Source: Amycolatopsis australiensis (GTDB lineage: Bacteria; Actinomycetota; Actinomycetes; Mycobacteriales; Pseudonocardiaceae). Taken from it: a DNA stretch of 64,000 nt. The stretch lies in the NCBI RefSeq assembly GCF_900119165.1, contig NZ_FPJG01000006.1:930001-994000 (forward strand). The letters run 5' to 3'. The notes under the pieces were generated by a model, which saw only the letters and a program-made list of their open reading frames with translations, was not told where the DNA came from and did not search any database. This document shows, in pieces, positions 28,737-39,702 of the stretch. A program made the translations under genes and the position numbers. The first letter of the stretch is position 1. Every line of letters starts with the position of its first letter.

Positions 28737-29468
28737 ATGCGCCTGCGCGCCCTGCTCGCCGCCGCTGTCCTGACCACCATCACCGCTCCGGCCGCATCGG
28801 CCGTCGGCCACGGTTCCGACGTCCCACCGGGCCAGTACGGGTTCGTCGCGAAGCTCGCGATGACGAAGATCCCGCGCCCGGACGGCTCCACCTACACCAG
28901 CTACTGCACCGGATCGCTGGTCGCTCCCGGTTGGGTGCTCACGACCGGGCACTGCTTCCACGACGCCCAGCGCAACCGCGTCTCCGGCAAGGTGCCCTAC
29001 CCGACGACGGTGACGCTGGGCCTGGTCGACGAGTCCGCCGAATCGGGCGTGGCCCGCAAGGTCACCGAGGTCCTGCAGGCCACGGAGAACGACGTCGCGC
29101 TGGCCCGCCTCGACACCCCGGTGACCGTGGTGGCGCCGCTCGGGATCAGCCGCGCGGTGCCGAAGGTGGGCCAGCAGCTGACGCTGGCCGGCTGGGGCAG
29201 CCTGACGAGCACGGACCCGGCCCCGGCGCCCCACATGCAACAGGGCACGGTCTCGGTCGCGAAGGTGGATCCGACGACGCTGGGCGTCCGCGGCGCGGCC
29301 CCGCAGACCACGACGAGCGCGTGCACCTACGACTCGGGAGCGCCGTACTTCACGGACGGCAGGCTCGTCGCGGTGGAGGCGACCGGACCGGGCTGCCCCC
29401 ACGCGGGCATCGAAACGACGAGCCGCGCGGACGTGATCGCGGACTGGATCGCCACCCACACGGCCTAA
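28737..29468 (+). CDS. Secreted trypsin-like serine protease
   Basis: The 243-residue protein has a Sec signal ending near APAASA (about residue 22). The S1 triad is His72 (LTTGHCF), Asp119 (ENDVALARL) and Ser200 (TYDSGAPYF, where the usual GDSGGP is YDSGAP). Cys57/Cys73 is the disulfide around the histidine. The protease is exported; target proteins are unknown. The ATG at 28737 follows GAAGGGGAAG. Confidence 0.87.
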   Translation: MRLRALLAAAVLTTITAPAASAVGHGSDVPPGQYGFVAKLAMTKIPRPDGSTYTSYCTGSLVAPGWVLTTGHCFHDAQRNRVSGKVPYPTTVTLGLVDESAESGVARKVTEVLQATENDVALARLDTPVTVVAPLGISRAVPKVGQQLTLAGWGSLTSTDPAPAPHMQQGTVSVAKVDPTTLGVRGAAPQTTTSACTYDSGAPYFTDGRLVAVEATGPGCPHAGIETTSRADVIADWIATHTA

Positions 29469-29535
29469 CCCGGGAAAGTCCGCCAGGAGCGAACAGGGGG
29501 CGGTGACGTAGCCCACGGCCCTGGTCCAGGCCACG

Positions 29536-29569
29536 AAAAAGGGCCCCGGCAACCAGCCGGGGCCCTTTT
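29536..29569. terminator. Bidirectional terminator between the protease and tRNA-Leu
   Basis: A ten-base G/C stem, GGGCCCCGGC (29541-29550) with its complement (29556-29565), has loop AACCA. It is preceded by five A and followed by four T, so it works as a rho-independent terminator on both strands. It ends the convergent serine protease and tRNA-Leu transcripts. Confidence 0.85.
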
Positions 29570-29573
29570 CGGG

Positions 29574-29656
29574 TGGGCGAGGAGGGAGTTGAACCCTCAC
29601 GTCCTTTCGGACACACGGACCTGAACCGTGCGCGTCTGCCATTCCGCCACTCGCCC
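29574..29656 (-). tRNA. tRNA-Leu (anticodon CAG)
   Basis: The minus-strand 83-base tRNA has acceptor arms GGGCGAG/CTCGCCC with discriminator A. The anticodon stem CACGG/CCGTG has loop TTCAGGT, giving CAG. A long class II variable arm (GTCC-GAAA-GGAC) and a T arm GAGGG-TTCAACT-CCCTC are present. CCA is not encoded. In mycobacteria a tRNA-Leu also lies next to fhaA. Confidence 0.95.
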
Positions 29657-29785
29657 GAGTGCTTCTTGAAGCAGCGAGGAGAAGACTAGCAGGTCGTTTG
29701 AACGGGTTTCACCGGGGGCCGTGTAGAGGCTCGCTCACCCGGATAGGATCGATGCGGAAGCACACGTGTGAGGAGGTTTTCCCCG

Positions 29786-31024
29786 GTGGGCCGCGCCGAG
29801 CGTTTCGACAGACGCCTCGAGAGGCTGGTGGGGAACACTTTCGCGCGCATGTTCGGTGGCAACGTCGTCACGCAGGAAGTGGCGATCGCCCTGGAGCGGG
29901 AGAGTGAGGAGAACGTTCGTGAGCTGGCAGGCGGTCGGCAGCTCGCCCCCAATCACTACATCGTGTCCCTGGGAGCGGCTGACCACGAGCGCATGGCCGG
30001 CGACGAGCAACGCGTCACGCGGATGCTGGCCAGGGCGGTGTCGGAACACCTCGCCGCCGAGGGCCTGGACACCTATGGTGACGTCGTCGTATCACTCGAG
30101 CGCAACGAGGCGCTGCATACTGGACAGTTCAAGACCCGTTCGTCCGTCGACCCCGACGCCCGCCCCTCAGGCGCCGGTTCACCACGGCCGGCACGACCCA
30201 GCAACGCAGGAGACCCAGCAATGAGCCAGCCCCCCGGCTACGGCCAATACGACCAGGGTGACCCGTACGGCCAGCAGGGCCAGTACGGCTACGGACAGCA
30301 GGGTGGCCAGCAGCCCGGGTACGACCAGGGTTACGGCCAGCAGCAGGGCGGCTACGACCAGTACGGCCAGCAGCAGCCGGGTGGCGGCTACGACCAGTAC
30401 GGGCAGCCTCAGGGCGGTGGTTACGACCAGGGCGGGTACGCGCAGCCCCAGGGCGGCGGCTACGACCAGGGTTACGGCCAGCACCAGGGCGGCTACGACC
30501 AGGCCGGCTACGCCCAGCCGCAGGGCGGGTACGACCAGGGTGGCGGCTACGGGCACCCGCAGGCCGGCGGCTACGAGCAGGGCGGCTACGCGCAGCCCGG
30601 CGGCTACGACCAGTACGGCCAGCAGCAGCAGGGCGGCGGGTACGACCAGTACGGGCAGCAGGCGTACGGCCAGCCCGCGGCGGACCCGTACGGCCAGCCG
30701 CAGGCCGGCTACGGCCAGCCCGCGCCGGGCCGGCAGCTCGCGGCGAGCCTGCAGCTGGACGACGGCTCGAACCGGACGTACTCGCTGAAGCAGGGCGGGA
30801 ACGTCGTCGGCCGCGGCCAGGACGCGGACTTCCGCCTGCCGGACACCGGCGTTTCGCGCCGGCATCTGGAGATCACCTGGGACGGCCAGAGCGCGACGCT
30901 CGCCGACATCGGGTCGACCAACGGCACGACCGTGAACGGCACCCCGGTCCAGACCTGGCAGCTCGCCGACGGCGACGTCATCCGGGTGGGGCACTCCTCG
31001 CTCGTGTTCCGTACACAGGGCTGA
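29786..31024 (+). CDS. fhaA: FHA domain protein FhaA (DUF3662 + FHA)
   Basis: The protein is about 412 residues. Residues 1-120 form the DUF3662 domain ([25 protein letters not shown]). Residues 145-310 are a low-complexity linker built from Gly, Gln, Tyr and Asp (repeats such as GGYDQYGQ). The C-terminal FHA domain has [24 protein letters not shown] and [10 protein letters not shown], the phosphothreonine-binding loops. In mycobacteria FhaA binds phosphorylated MviN/MurJ pseudokinase and PknB and tunes peptidoglycan synthesis. I chose the GTG at 29786; the GTG at 29768 overlaps the GAGGAGG ribosome site. It is the first gene of the seven-gene operon ending in pknB. Confidence 0.92.
   Translation: MGRAERFDRRLERLVGNTFARMFGGNVVTQEVAIALERESEENVRELAGGRQLAPNHYIVSLGAADHERMAGDEQRVTRMLARAVSEHLAAEGLDTYGDVVVSLERNEALHTGQFKTRSSVDPDARPSGAGSPRPARPSNAGDPAMSQPPGYGQYDQGDPYGQQGQYGYGQQGGQQPGYDQGYGQQQGGYDQYGQQQPGGGYDQYGQPQGGGYDQGGYAQPQGGGYDQGYGQHQGGYDQAGYAQPQGGYDQGGGYGHPQAGGYEQGGYAQPGGYDQYGQQQQGGGYDQYGQQAYGQPAADPYGQPQAGYGQPAPGRQLAASLQLDDGSNRTYSLKQGGNVVGRGQDADFRLPDTGVSRRHLEITWDGQSATLADIGSTNGTTVNGTPVQTWQLADGDVIRVGHSSLVFRTQG
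30240..30725 (+). repeat. Degenerate Gly/Gln/Tyr-coding repeats inside fhaA
   Basis: Short in-frame units encoding variations of GGYDQGYGQ and GGYAQPQ recur more than a dozen times. The DNA repeats are imperfect (GGC/GGG/GGT and CAG choices vary). The segment forms a flexible, prion-like linker between the two FhaA domains. Confidence 0.8.
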
Positions 31025-31124
31025 CTGGGGGCACGGAATACTGTTCCCGCAGAATTGACGTGCGGGGGGACCGCGGCGTACCCGCGTCGCGGCTGCGCGG
31101 AAGAGTCGGGAGCGGACACACCAA

Positions 31125-31586
31125 GTGCCAGAGCTGGTCGTACAACTCACCAGGGTGGGCTTCCTCGTGCTGCTCTGGCTCTTCGTGTTCGCCGCGCTCC
31201 GAGTCGTCCGCTCGGATCTCTACGCGGCTTCCGGCATGCGCGTCCAGGTGCCGCCCTTCGGGCGCAAGAAGGAGAAGAAGCCGCGCAACAGCAAGTCACC
31301 GCAGCAGCTGCTGGTGACCCACGGCGCGCTCGCCGGGACACGCATCGCCCTCGACGGACGGCCGATCCTGATCGGCCGGGCCGACGACTCCACGTTGGTG
31401 CTGGACGACGACTACGCCTCGACCCGGCACGCCCGGATCGCCCAGCGCGGCGAGGACTGGTACGTGGAAGATCTGGGCTCGACGAACGGGACCTACCTGG
31501 ACCGGGCTAAGGTCACTGCACCCCTCCGGGTCCCGCTCGGAGTCCCCATCCGGATCGGCAAGACGGTGATCGAGCTTCGCCCATGA
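31125..31586 (+). CDS. fhaB: FHA domain membrane protein FhaB/FipA
   Basis: The 153-residue protein has one N-terminal transmembrane helix (VGFLVLLWLFVFAALRVVRSDLY). A short basic linker leads to a cytoplasmic FHA domain: PILIGRADDSTLVLDDDYASTRHARI and DLGSTNGTYLD. This is the Rv0019c (FipA) pattern, which links PknA/PknB phosphorylation to division. The start is a GTG at 31125. Its stop overlaps the pstP start (ATGA). Confidence 0.92.
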   Translation: MPELVVQLTRVGFLVLLWLFVFAALRVVRSDLYAASGMRVQVPPFGRKKEKKPRNSKSPQQLLVTHGALAGTRIALDGRPILIGRADDSTLVLDDDYASTRHARIAQRGEDWYVEDLGSTNGTYLDRAKVTAPLRVPLGVPIRIGKTVIELRP

Positions 31587-32980
31587 CTCTCGTCCTCCGC
31601 TACGCAGCCCGCAGCGACCGGGGCCTGGTGCGTTCGAGCAACCAGGACTCCGTGTACGCCGGCCCTCGCCTGCTCGCGCTCGCCGACGGCATGGGTGGGC
31701 ACGCGGCGGGTGAAGTGGCCAGCAAGGTCGTCATCGCCTCGCTCGCCCCGCTCGACGACGACGAGCCGGGCGACGACCTGCTCGCGCAGCTGCGGGAGGC
31801 GGTGGCCAACGGCAACGCCGCGATCGCCGAGCTGGTTTCGCAGGACCCGGACCTCGACGGCATGGGCACCACGCTGACCGCGGTGCTGTTCGCCGGCAAC
31901 CGGCTGGGCCTGGTGCACGTCGGCGACTCGCGCGCGTACCTGCTGCGCGGCGGCCAGTTCGCGCAGATCACGCGGGACGACAGCTTCGTCAACGAGCTGC
32001 TGGAGCAGGGCCGGATCACGCCGGAAGAGGCGGCGGTGCACCCGCAGCGGTCGCTGTTGCTGAAGGCGCTCACCGGGCACGAGGTCGAGCCGAGCCTGAC
32101 CGTGCGCGAAGCGCGTGCCGGTGACCGGTACCTGATCTGCTCGGACGGGCTGTCCGGCATGGTCAGCGATGAGACGCTGGCCGAGGCCGTGCAGATCCCG
32201 GACCCGCAGCAGTGCGCGGACCGGATGATCGAGCTGGCGCTCAAGGGCGGCGGCACCGACAACGTCACGGTGATCATCGCCGACGTGGTCGACGTCGACT
32301 TCGGCGAGGACGCGCCCATCGTGGGCGGCGCCGCCGGGGACGGCAGCGACGAACGGCACCAGGGCGACTCCCCCGCGGCGCGGGCCAGGGCGCTGACCCA
32401 GCCGCCACCGCCGCCGCGGCCCGAGCTGCCGCAGCCGACCGAAGACCCCAAAGCCAAGCGCCGGAAGCGGTTCCGCTGGCTCGCCGGCGCGCTGGTGGTG
32501 CTCGTGGTGCTCGCCGCGGCCGCCATCGCCACCCGCTACTTCGTCCTGAGTCAGTACTATGTCGGCGAGGGAGCGGACCAGGAGGTCGTGATCTACCGCG
32601 GCGTCCCCGGCAGCATCCTCGGCATCGACCTGCACACCTACGAGCAGGGTTCCTGCCCGCCCAACCAGGTGTGCACCGACAAGCTGCGCGTCGACCAGCT
32701 CCAGGAGGACGCGCGGCTGGCGGTGCAGAACGGCGTCAAGAAGGACAGCCTGGACGACGCCCGGAAGTACATCGACGACTTCCTCCAGCTGCACAAGCGC
32801 CTGAACAACTGCGCGCCGGCGGGCGGCCAGCCGTCCCCGTCGCCGACCCCCACGGTCACGCCGACGCCCACTCCGTCGGCTCCGGCCGGCTCCACTGCTC
32901 CGTCGTCGGCGAACCAGCCAGCGGGGAGGGACTGCTCGACGCCGAGTTCGACGGCACCGACGACGGGAGGCGGTAACTGA
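31583..32980 (+). CDS. pstP: PP2C-type Ser/Thr protein phosphatase PstP
   Basis: The 465-residue protein has an N-terminal PP2C domain (1-240) with RSSNQDSV, LADGMGGHAAGE, HVGDSRAYL, SDGLSGMV and GGTDNVTVI, so the metal-binding aspartates are kept. A Pro-rich linker leads to a transmembrane helix (WLAGALVVLVVLAAAAIATRYF, about residue 295-317), an external domain, and a Ser/Thr/Pro-rich tail. It dephosphorylates PknA/PknB and their substrates. It is coupled to rodA by TGATG. Confidence 0.94.
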   Translation: MTLVLRYAARSDRGLVRSSNQDSVYAGPRLLALADGMGGHAAGEVASKVVIASLAPLDDDEPGDDLLAQLREAVANGNAAIAELVSQDPDLDGMGTTLTAVLFAGNRLGLVHVGDSRAYLLRGGQFAQITRDDSFVNELLEQGRITPEEAAVHPQRSLLLKALTGHEVEPSLTVREARAGDRYLICSDGLSGMVSDETLAEAVQIPDPQQCADRMIELALKGGGTDNVTVIIADVVDVDFGEDAPIVGGAAGDGSDERHQGDSPAARARALTQPPPPPRPELPQPTEDPKAKRRKRFRWLAGALVVLVVLAAAAIATRYFVLSQYYVGEGADQEVVIYRGVPGSILGIDLHTYEQGSCPPNQVCTDKLRVDQLQEDARLAVQNGVKKDSLDDARKYIDDFLQLHKRLNNCAPAGGQPSPSPTPTVTPTPTPSAPAGSTAPSSANQPAGRDCSTPSSTAPTTGGGN

Positions 32981-34467
32981 TGGGCCAGCCCGTCGCGCGT
33001 TCCGCCGAGCCGCTCGCCGCGCAGTTCCAGACGAACCCGCCGCGCGAGGTCCCGACCCGCCGCAACACCGAGCTGGTGCTGCTGGGCTTCGCCGCGTTCA
33101 TCGTCACCCTCGCCCTGGTGCTCGTGGAAGCGAACCAGGAGCAGGAGCTCACCTGGTCGATCATCTGGCTCGGCCTCGCCTACCTCGCGATCTTCGCCGC
33201 GGCGCACCTGGCGGTGCGGAAGTGGGCGCCGTACGCGGACCCCGTCCTGCTGCCCTGCGTCGCGCTGCTGAACGGCATCGGGCTGGTGATGATCCACCGG
33301 ATCGACCTGGCGCTGGCGGAGCGGGCGGCCCAGAACGGCAAGGACTACACGCCCGCCGTCACCGCGCAGGTGCTGTTCACGGTCATCTCGCTGGCGTTCT
33401 TCGTCGCCGTGCTGATCGTGGTGAACGACCACCGCACGCTGACGCGCTACGGCTACACCGCGGGCCTGGCCGGCATCGTCGCGCTGGCCCTGCCGGCGCT
33501 GCTGCCGTCGAGCCTGTCCGAAGTCAACGGCGCCAAGGTGTGGCTGAAGCTGCCGTTCTTCTCCATCCAGCCCGGCGAGTTCGCGAAGATCCTGCTGATG
33601 GTCTTCTTCGCCTCGTTCCTCGTGTCGAAGCGCGACCTGTTCATGGTGGCGGGCAAGAAGTTCCTCGGCGTCGAGCTGCCGCGCGCGCGTGACCTCGGCC
33701 CGATCCTCATCGCCGCGGTCGCCTGCATCGGCATCCTGGTGTTCGAGAAGGACCTCGGCACGTCGCTGCTGTTCTTCAGCGTCATCCTGATGATGTTGTA
33801 CGTGGCGACCGAGCGGATCATCTGGGTCGTCCTTGGCCTGAGCTTCTTCGTCGGCGGCTGCCTGATCGCCTACAACCTCTTCACGCACGTCCAGCAGCGC
33901 GTCGCGAACTGGCTGGACCCACTGGCCACTTACGACAAGCCCGGCGGCGGCTACCAGATCGCGCAGGGCCTGTTCGGGCTCGGCACCGGCGGCATCGGCG
34001 GGACCGGACTCGGCGCGGGACGCCCCGACATGGTCCCGGAGGCCAACACCGACTTCATCACCGCGGCGATCGGCGAAGAGCTCGGCTTCATCGGGCTGGC
34101 CGCCGTCCTGATGCTGTACCTGCTGGTCGCGATGCGCGGCATGCGCAGCGCGCTGGCGGTGCGCGACACGTTCGGCAAGCTGCTCGGCGGCGGCCTGGCG
34201 TTCACCATGGTCATGCAGATCTTCGTCGTCGTCGGCGGGGTCACGAAGCTCATCCCGGAGACCGGTATCACCGCCCCCTTCCTGTCCAAGGGTGGTTCGT
34301 CGCTGCTGGCGAACTACATCCTCGTCGCGCTGCTGCTCCGGATCTCCGACGCGGCCCGCCGTCCCGCGACCCGGCCGAAGCCGCAGCCCCAGCCGCAGGC
34401 GCCGATCGCCGAGGCGCACACCGTGCTCGTGCAGCGCCCGCCGGCGAACGGGGGCCCGCAGGCATGA
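32980..34467 (+). CDS. rodA: SEDS glycosyltransferase RodA/FtsW family
   Basis: The 495-residue protein has about twelve membrane helices. Diagnostic SEDS segments are NGAKVWLKLPFFSIQPGEFAKI, VFEKDLGTSLLFF (the DLG aspartate), and PEANTDFITAAIGEELGFIG. It polymerises lipid II into glycan strands, working with the class B PBP encoded just downstream. The coupled phosphatase and kinases suggest phospho-control of elongation. Confidence 0.93.
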   Translation: MGQPVARSAEPLAAQFQTNPPREVPTRRNTELVLLGFAAFIVTLALVLVEANQEQELTWSIIWLGLAYLAIFAAAHLAVRKWAPYADPVLLPCVALLNGIGLVMIHRIDLALAERAAQNGKDYTPAVTAQVLFTVISLAFFVAVLIVVNDHRTLTRYGYTAGLAGIVALALPALLPSSLSEVNGAKVWLKLPFFSIQPGEFAKILLMVFFASFLVSKRDLFMVAGKKFLGVELPRARDLGPILIAAVACIGILVFEKDLGTSLLFFSVILMMLYVATERIIWVVLGLSFFVGGCLIAYNLFTHVQQRVANWLDPLATYDKPGGGYQIAQGLFGLGTGGIGGTGLGAGRPDMVPEANTDFITAAIGEELGFIGLAAVLMLYLLVAMRGMRSALAVRDTFGKLLGGGLAFTMVMQIFVVVGGVTKLIPETGITAPFLSKGGSSLLANYILVALLLRISDAARRPATRPKPQPQPQAPIAEAHTVLVQRPPANGGPQA

Positions 34468-35933
34468 ACACCCCGCTGCGCAAGGTCGGCATGACGATGC
34501 TCGTCATGGTCGTCCTCCTGCTCGCGAACACCACCTACATCCAGGTGGTGAAGGCCGACGACTACCGCACCGACTCGCGCAACGCCCGGGTCCTCTACGA
34601 CGAGTTCGCCCGGCGGCGCGGCCAGATCGTGTCGCAGGCGAACGGCGAGGTCCTGGCGAAGGTCGACCCGTCGAACGACAAGTACAAGTACATCCGGTCG
34701 TACGTCGACGGGCCGATGTACGCGCCGGTCACCGGGTACTACTCGATCAACTACGGCTCCGGCGGGCTCGAGCGCGCCGAGGACGACGTGCTGAACGGCT
34801 CCGACCCGCGGCTGTTCGTGCGGCGGCTGTCGGACATGGTGACCGGCCGTGACCCGAGCGGCGGCAACGTCCGGCTGACCATCGACCCGGCCGTGCAGAA
34901 GGCCGCGTACGACCTGATGACGCAGAAGGGCTACACCGGCGCCGTCGTCGCGATGGAGCCGAGCACCGGCCGGATCCTGGCGATGGTCTCGACGCCGTCG
35001 TACGACCCGAACAAGCTGGCGTCGCACACGTCGAAGGCGCAGACCGACGCGTGGAACTCCTACGTCCACGACCCGAAGAACCCGATGCTGAACCGGGCGA
35101 TCTCGGAGACCTACCCGCCGGGCTCGACGTTCAAGCTGGTCACGGCATCGGCGGTGCTCGAGGACGGCAAGGGCCCGGACACCCAGGTCAACACGGCGCC
35201 GAACACGAAGCTGCCCGGCACGAACGTCACGCTGGAGAACTACGCCGGCGAAGCCTGCCCCGGCAACACGTTCAAGGACGCGCTCGCGCACTCCTGCAAC
35301 GTGCCGTTCGCGGAGTTCGCCGGTCAGCTCGGCGCGGACAAGCTGAAGAAGACGGCGGCGAACTTCGGCATCGGGCAGCCCGACCTGACCGTGCCGATGA
35401 AGGTCGCGCCGTCGACGGTCGGGCCGCTGGACTCGCAGGGCGCGCTCTTCCAGAGCGGCATCGGCCAGCGCGACGTCCGGCTGACCCCGCTGCAGGACTG
35501 CCTGCTCGCGGCCACCGTGGCCAACGGCGGGATGGCGATGAAGCCGCAGCTGGTGCAGTCGGTGCTGGCACCGGACCTGTCGACCATCGAGGACTACAGC
35601 CCCACCGAGCTCACCGGCACCCCGGCGCTGTCGTCGTCGAACGCCGCGATCCTCAAGGACATGATGATCGCTTCCGAAGGCTTCACCAAGGGCGGCGGCA
35701 AGCGCCCGGACATCCAGATCGCGTCGAAGACCGGCACCGCCGAGCACGGCACGGACTCCAAGAACACCGCCCCGCACGCTTGGTACACCGCTTTCGCCCC
35801 GGCCGACAAGCCGCAGATCGCGGTCGCGGTCATCGTCGAAGACGGCGGCAACCGCGGGCTCGCGGCGACCGGCGGCACGGTCGCCGCGGAGATCGGCCGC
35901 GCGGCGATCAACGCCAAGCTCGGGGGTGGATAG
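34464..35933 (+). CDS. pbpA: Class B penicillin-binding protein PbpA
   Basis: The 489-residue protein has an N-terminal membrane anchor (VGMTMLVMVVLLLANTTYIQVV), a dimerisation/pedestal domain, and a transpeptidase domain. The active-site serine is Ser221 in PGSTFK, the second motif is SCN (Ser277), and KTGTAE is the third. It cross-links septal or lateral wall peptidoglycan together with the SEDS protein encoded before it. ATGA overlaps the rodA stop. Confidence 0.94.
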   Translation: MNTPLRKVGMTMLVMVVLLLANTTYIQVVKADDYRTDSRNARVLYDEFARRRGQIVSQANGEVLAKVDPSNDKYKYIRSYVDGPMYAPVTGYYSINYGSGGLERAEDDVLNGSDPRLFVRRLSDMVTGRDPSGGNVRLTIDPAVQKAAYDLMTQKGYTGAVVAMEPSTGRILAMVSTPSYDPNKLASHTSKAQTDAWNSYVHDPKNPMLNRAISETYPPGSTFKLVTASAVLEDGKGPDTQVNTAPNTKLPGTNVTLENYAGEACPGNTFKDALAHSCNVPFAEFAGQLGADKLKKTAANFGIGQPDLTVPMKVAPSTVGPLDSQGALFQSGIGQRDVRLTPLQDCLLAATVANGGMAMKPQLVQSVLAPDLSTIEDYSPTELTGTPALSSSNAAILKDMMIASEGFTKGGGKRPDIQIASKTGTAEHGTDSKNTAPHAWYTAFAPADKPQIAVAVIVEDGGNRGLAATGGTVAAEIGRAAINAKLGGG

Positions 35934-35936
35934 CGG

Positions 35937-37252
35937 ATGCTGTCCTCGGGTCAGCTGCTGGCCGAGCGGTACAAGCTGACGAACCGGATCGCCGTCGGCG
36001 GGATGGGCGAGGTCTGGCAGGCCAGCGACACCCGGCTGGACCGGACCGTGGCCGTCAAGATCCTCAAGGCCGAGCTTTCCGGCGACGCCGAATTCCTCCA
36101 CCGCTTCCGCACCGAAGCGCGGATGACGGCGTCCCTCAACCACCCCGGCATCGCCGCCGTGCACGACTACGGCGAGACGATCTTCGACGGTGACCTGTCC
36201 ATCGCGTACCTGGTGATGGAGCTCGTCGACGGCGACCCGCTGGCCGGCCTGCTGGCCAAGCACGGGCGGCTGTCGGCGGAGTTCACGCTCGACATGCTGG
36301 AGCAGGCGGGCAACGCGCTGCAGGCCGCGCACGAACAGGGTCTGGTCCACCGGGACGTCAAGCCGGGCAACATCCTGGTGACGTCGAACGGCCAGGTGAA
36401 GATCACCGACTTCGGGGTCGCGAAGGCCGCCGACGCCGCCCCGGTCACCCGGTCCGGCATGGTCATGGGCACCGCGCACTACATCGCGCCGGAGCAGGCG
36501 CTCGGGCATCCGGCGGAGCCGGCGTCCGACGTCTACTCGCTGGCCGTGTGCGGCTACGAGTGCCTCGCCGGGCACCGGCCGTTCCTGTCCGAGAACGCCG
36601 TGACGGTCGCGATGATGCACATCCGCGACATCCCGCCGCCGCTGCCGCCGGACGTGCCGCCCGCGGCGCGCGCGGTGATCGAGGCAACGCTGGTGAAGGA
36701 TCCGCGGCAGCGCTACAACAACGGCGGCGAGTTCGCGGCCGCGGTCGCCGCGGTTCGCGCGGGCCTGCCGCTGCCGACGCCGTCCGGGCTGGTCAACGCG
36801 GCGTACGTGACCGGCCAGCAACCGCAGCAGCAGCTGCCGCCGGTGCAGCAGCAGGTTCCGCCGCCGGTGCAGCAGCCGCAGGTGCTGGGCGGCCCGCCGT
36901 CGCCGGCGGTGAACCCGATGGTCGCCGTCGGCCCGCCGTCCCGGCCCGTGATGCGTCCGGTCATGGTGCCTGCCGCCAGGAAGAAGTCGCAGTGGGGCTG
37001 GTGGGCGCTGCTCGCGGCCATCCTGCTCGTTGTCCTCGTAGCGGGCATCGTCCTGGTGGCCAAGATGATCGGCAGCTCGGGCTCGCCACCGCACACCGGC
37101 CAGCCGACGAGCCAGGTGGTCCCGGGCAGACAACCGCCCGCGGAGCAGCCGCCCGCTTCGAGCGCCTACCCGGCGGACACTCCCGCAACGACCGACGATG
37201 GCCAGCAAGGCATCATGACCGCACCTTGGACGGAATGGAACGGCACCCAGAG

Positions 37253-37256
<4 letters not shown>
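35937..37256 (+). CDS. pknA: Ser/Thr protein kinase PknA
   Basis: The 439-residue protein has a Hanks-type kinase domain (about 12-270): AVGGMGEVW glycine loop, Lys41, HRDVKPGN with Asp140, and DFG Asp158, followed by an APEQ motif. A long Pro/Gln linker ends at one transmembrane helix ([22 protein letters not shown], about residue 346-367), with a short external tail. In mycobacteria PknA is essential and phosphorylates division and wall enzymes. It lies three bases after pbpA and overlaps pknB by ATGA. Confidence 0.95.
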
Positions 37257-39229
<1,973 letters not shown>

Positions 39230-39242
39230 CAGCTTCCACGCA

Positions 39243-39276
39243 AGAAGGCCCGCACGGTGCGCCGTGCGGGCCTTCT
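39243..39276 (+). terminator. Strong terminator after pknB
   Basis: A 15-base perfect stem, AGAAGGCCCGCACGG with its complement, has loop TGCG. It begins 14 bases after the pknB stop and seven bases before the convergent EACC1 gene ends, so it may serve both strands. Confidence 0.8.
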
Positions 39277-39282
39277 GCGTTC

Positions 39283-39600
39283 TCAGGCTTGGTCGAGAAA
39301 GCCGCGCACGGCGCCGAGAACCTGCTCGGCGTCACTGCCGGCACCGCAGTCGAGCTCGAGCTCCTCGGCGGCACCGGAGCGCTTGACCTTGAGGCAGACG
39401 CGGGCTTCGCGGCACCGCCGCAGCCACGCACACAACGAACGGCAGAAGACCCCGGCGGAGTTGCTGGTCACGCCGACCACGACGGCGTCGAACAGCTGGA
39501 CGCGGCCGCGAAGCTCGTCTTCCCCACGCAGCCAGGCGGCGAGCTCCCGCAGCTCGCCGTCGGAATCCGGCCCGGTGATCGCGACGATCCCCGCCGTCAC
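39283..39600 (-). CDS. EACC1-like protein (effector-associated constant component), short form
   Basis: The protein is about 105 residues. LRELAAWLRGEDELRGRVQ, then AVVVGVTSNSAGVFCRSLCAWLRRCREARVCLKV, then LELDCGAGSDAEQVLGAVRGFL matches the EACC1 pattern in order: a small alpha/beta domain with an LxxWLR helix and an xVxLxV strand. It is shorter than the copy at 41218 because the PGxxGG loop is missing. I chose the GTG at 39600, with AAGGGAG five bases upstream. It lies downstream of the caspase gene after a 102-base gap with an AT-rich palindrome. EACC1 domains are described beside effector genes in bacterial conflict systems; their biochemical role is unknown. Confidence 0.65.
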   Translation of the reverse strand: MTAGIVAITGPDSDGELRELAAWLRGEDELRGRVQLFDAVVVGVTSNSAGVFCRSLCAWLRRCREARVCLKVKRSGAAEELELDCGAGSDAEQVLGAVRGFLDQA

Positions 39601-39679
39601 CCGGTCTCCCTTCACCCAGGAACCCCGCCAGGACCCGAACCTTAGTCGGCCGCGCGCACCCCCCGGAAGGCCGTCACGT

Positions 39680-39698
39680 AAATTGCAAACGGCAATTT
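39680..39698. promoter_or_regulatory. AT-rich palindrome between the caspase and EACC1 genes
   Basis: AAATTGC (39680-39686) and GCAATTT (39692-39698) form a perfect inverted repeat around AAACG. Such AT-rich sequence is unusual in this genome. It could be an operator for the downstream EACC1 gene. Related CAATTG elements lie upstream of the cassette. Confidence 0.45.
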
Positions 39699-39702
39699 GC
39701 AC

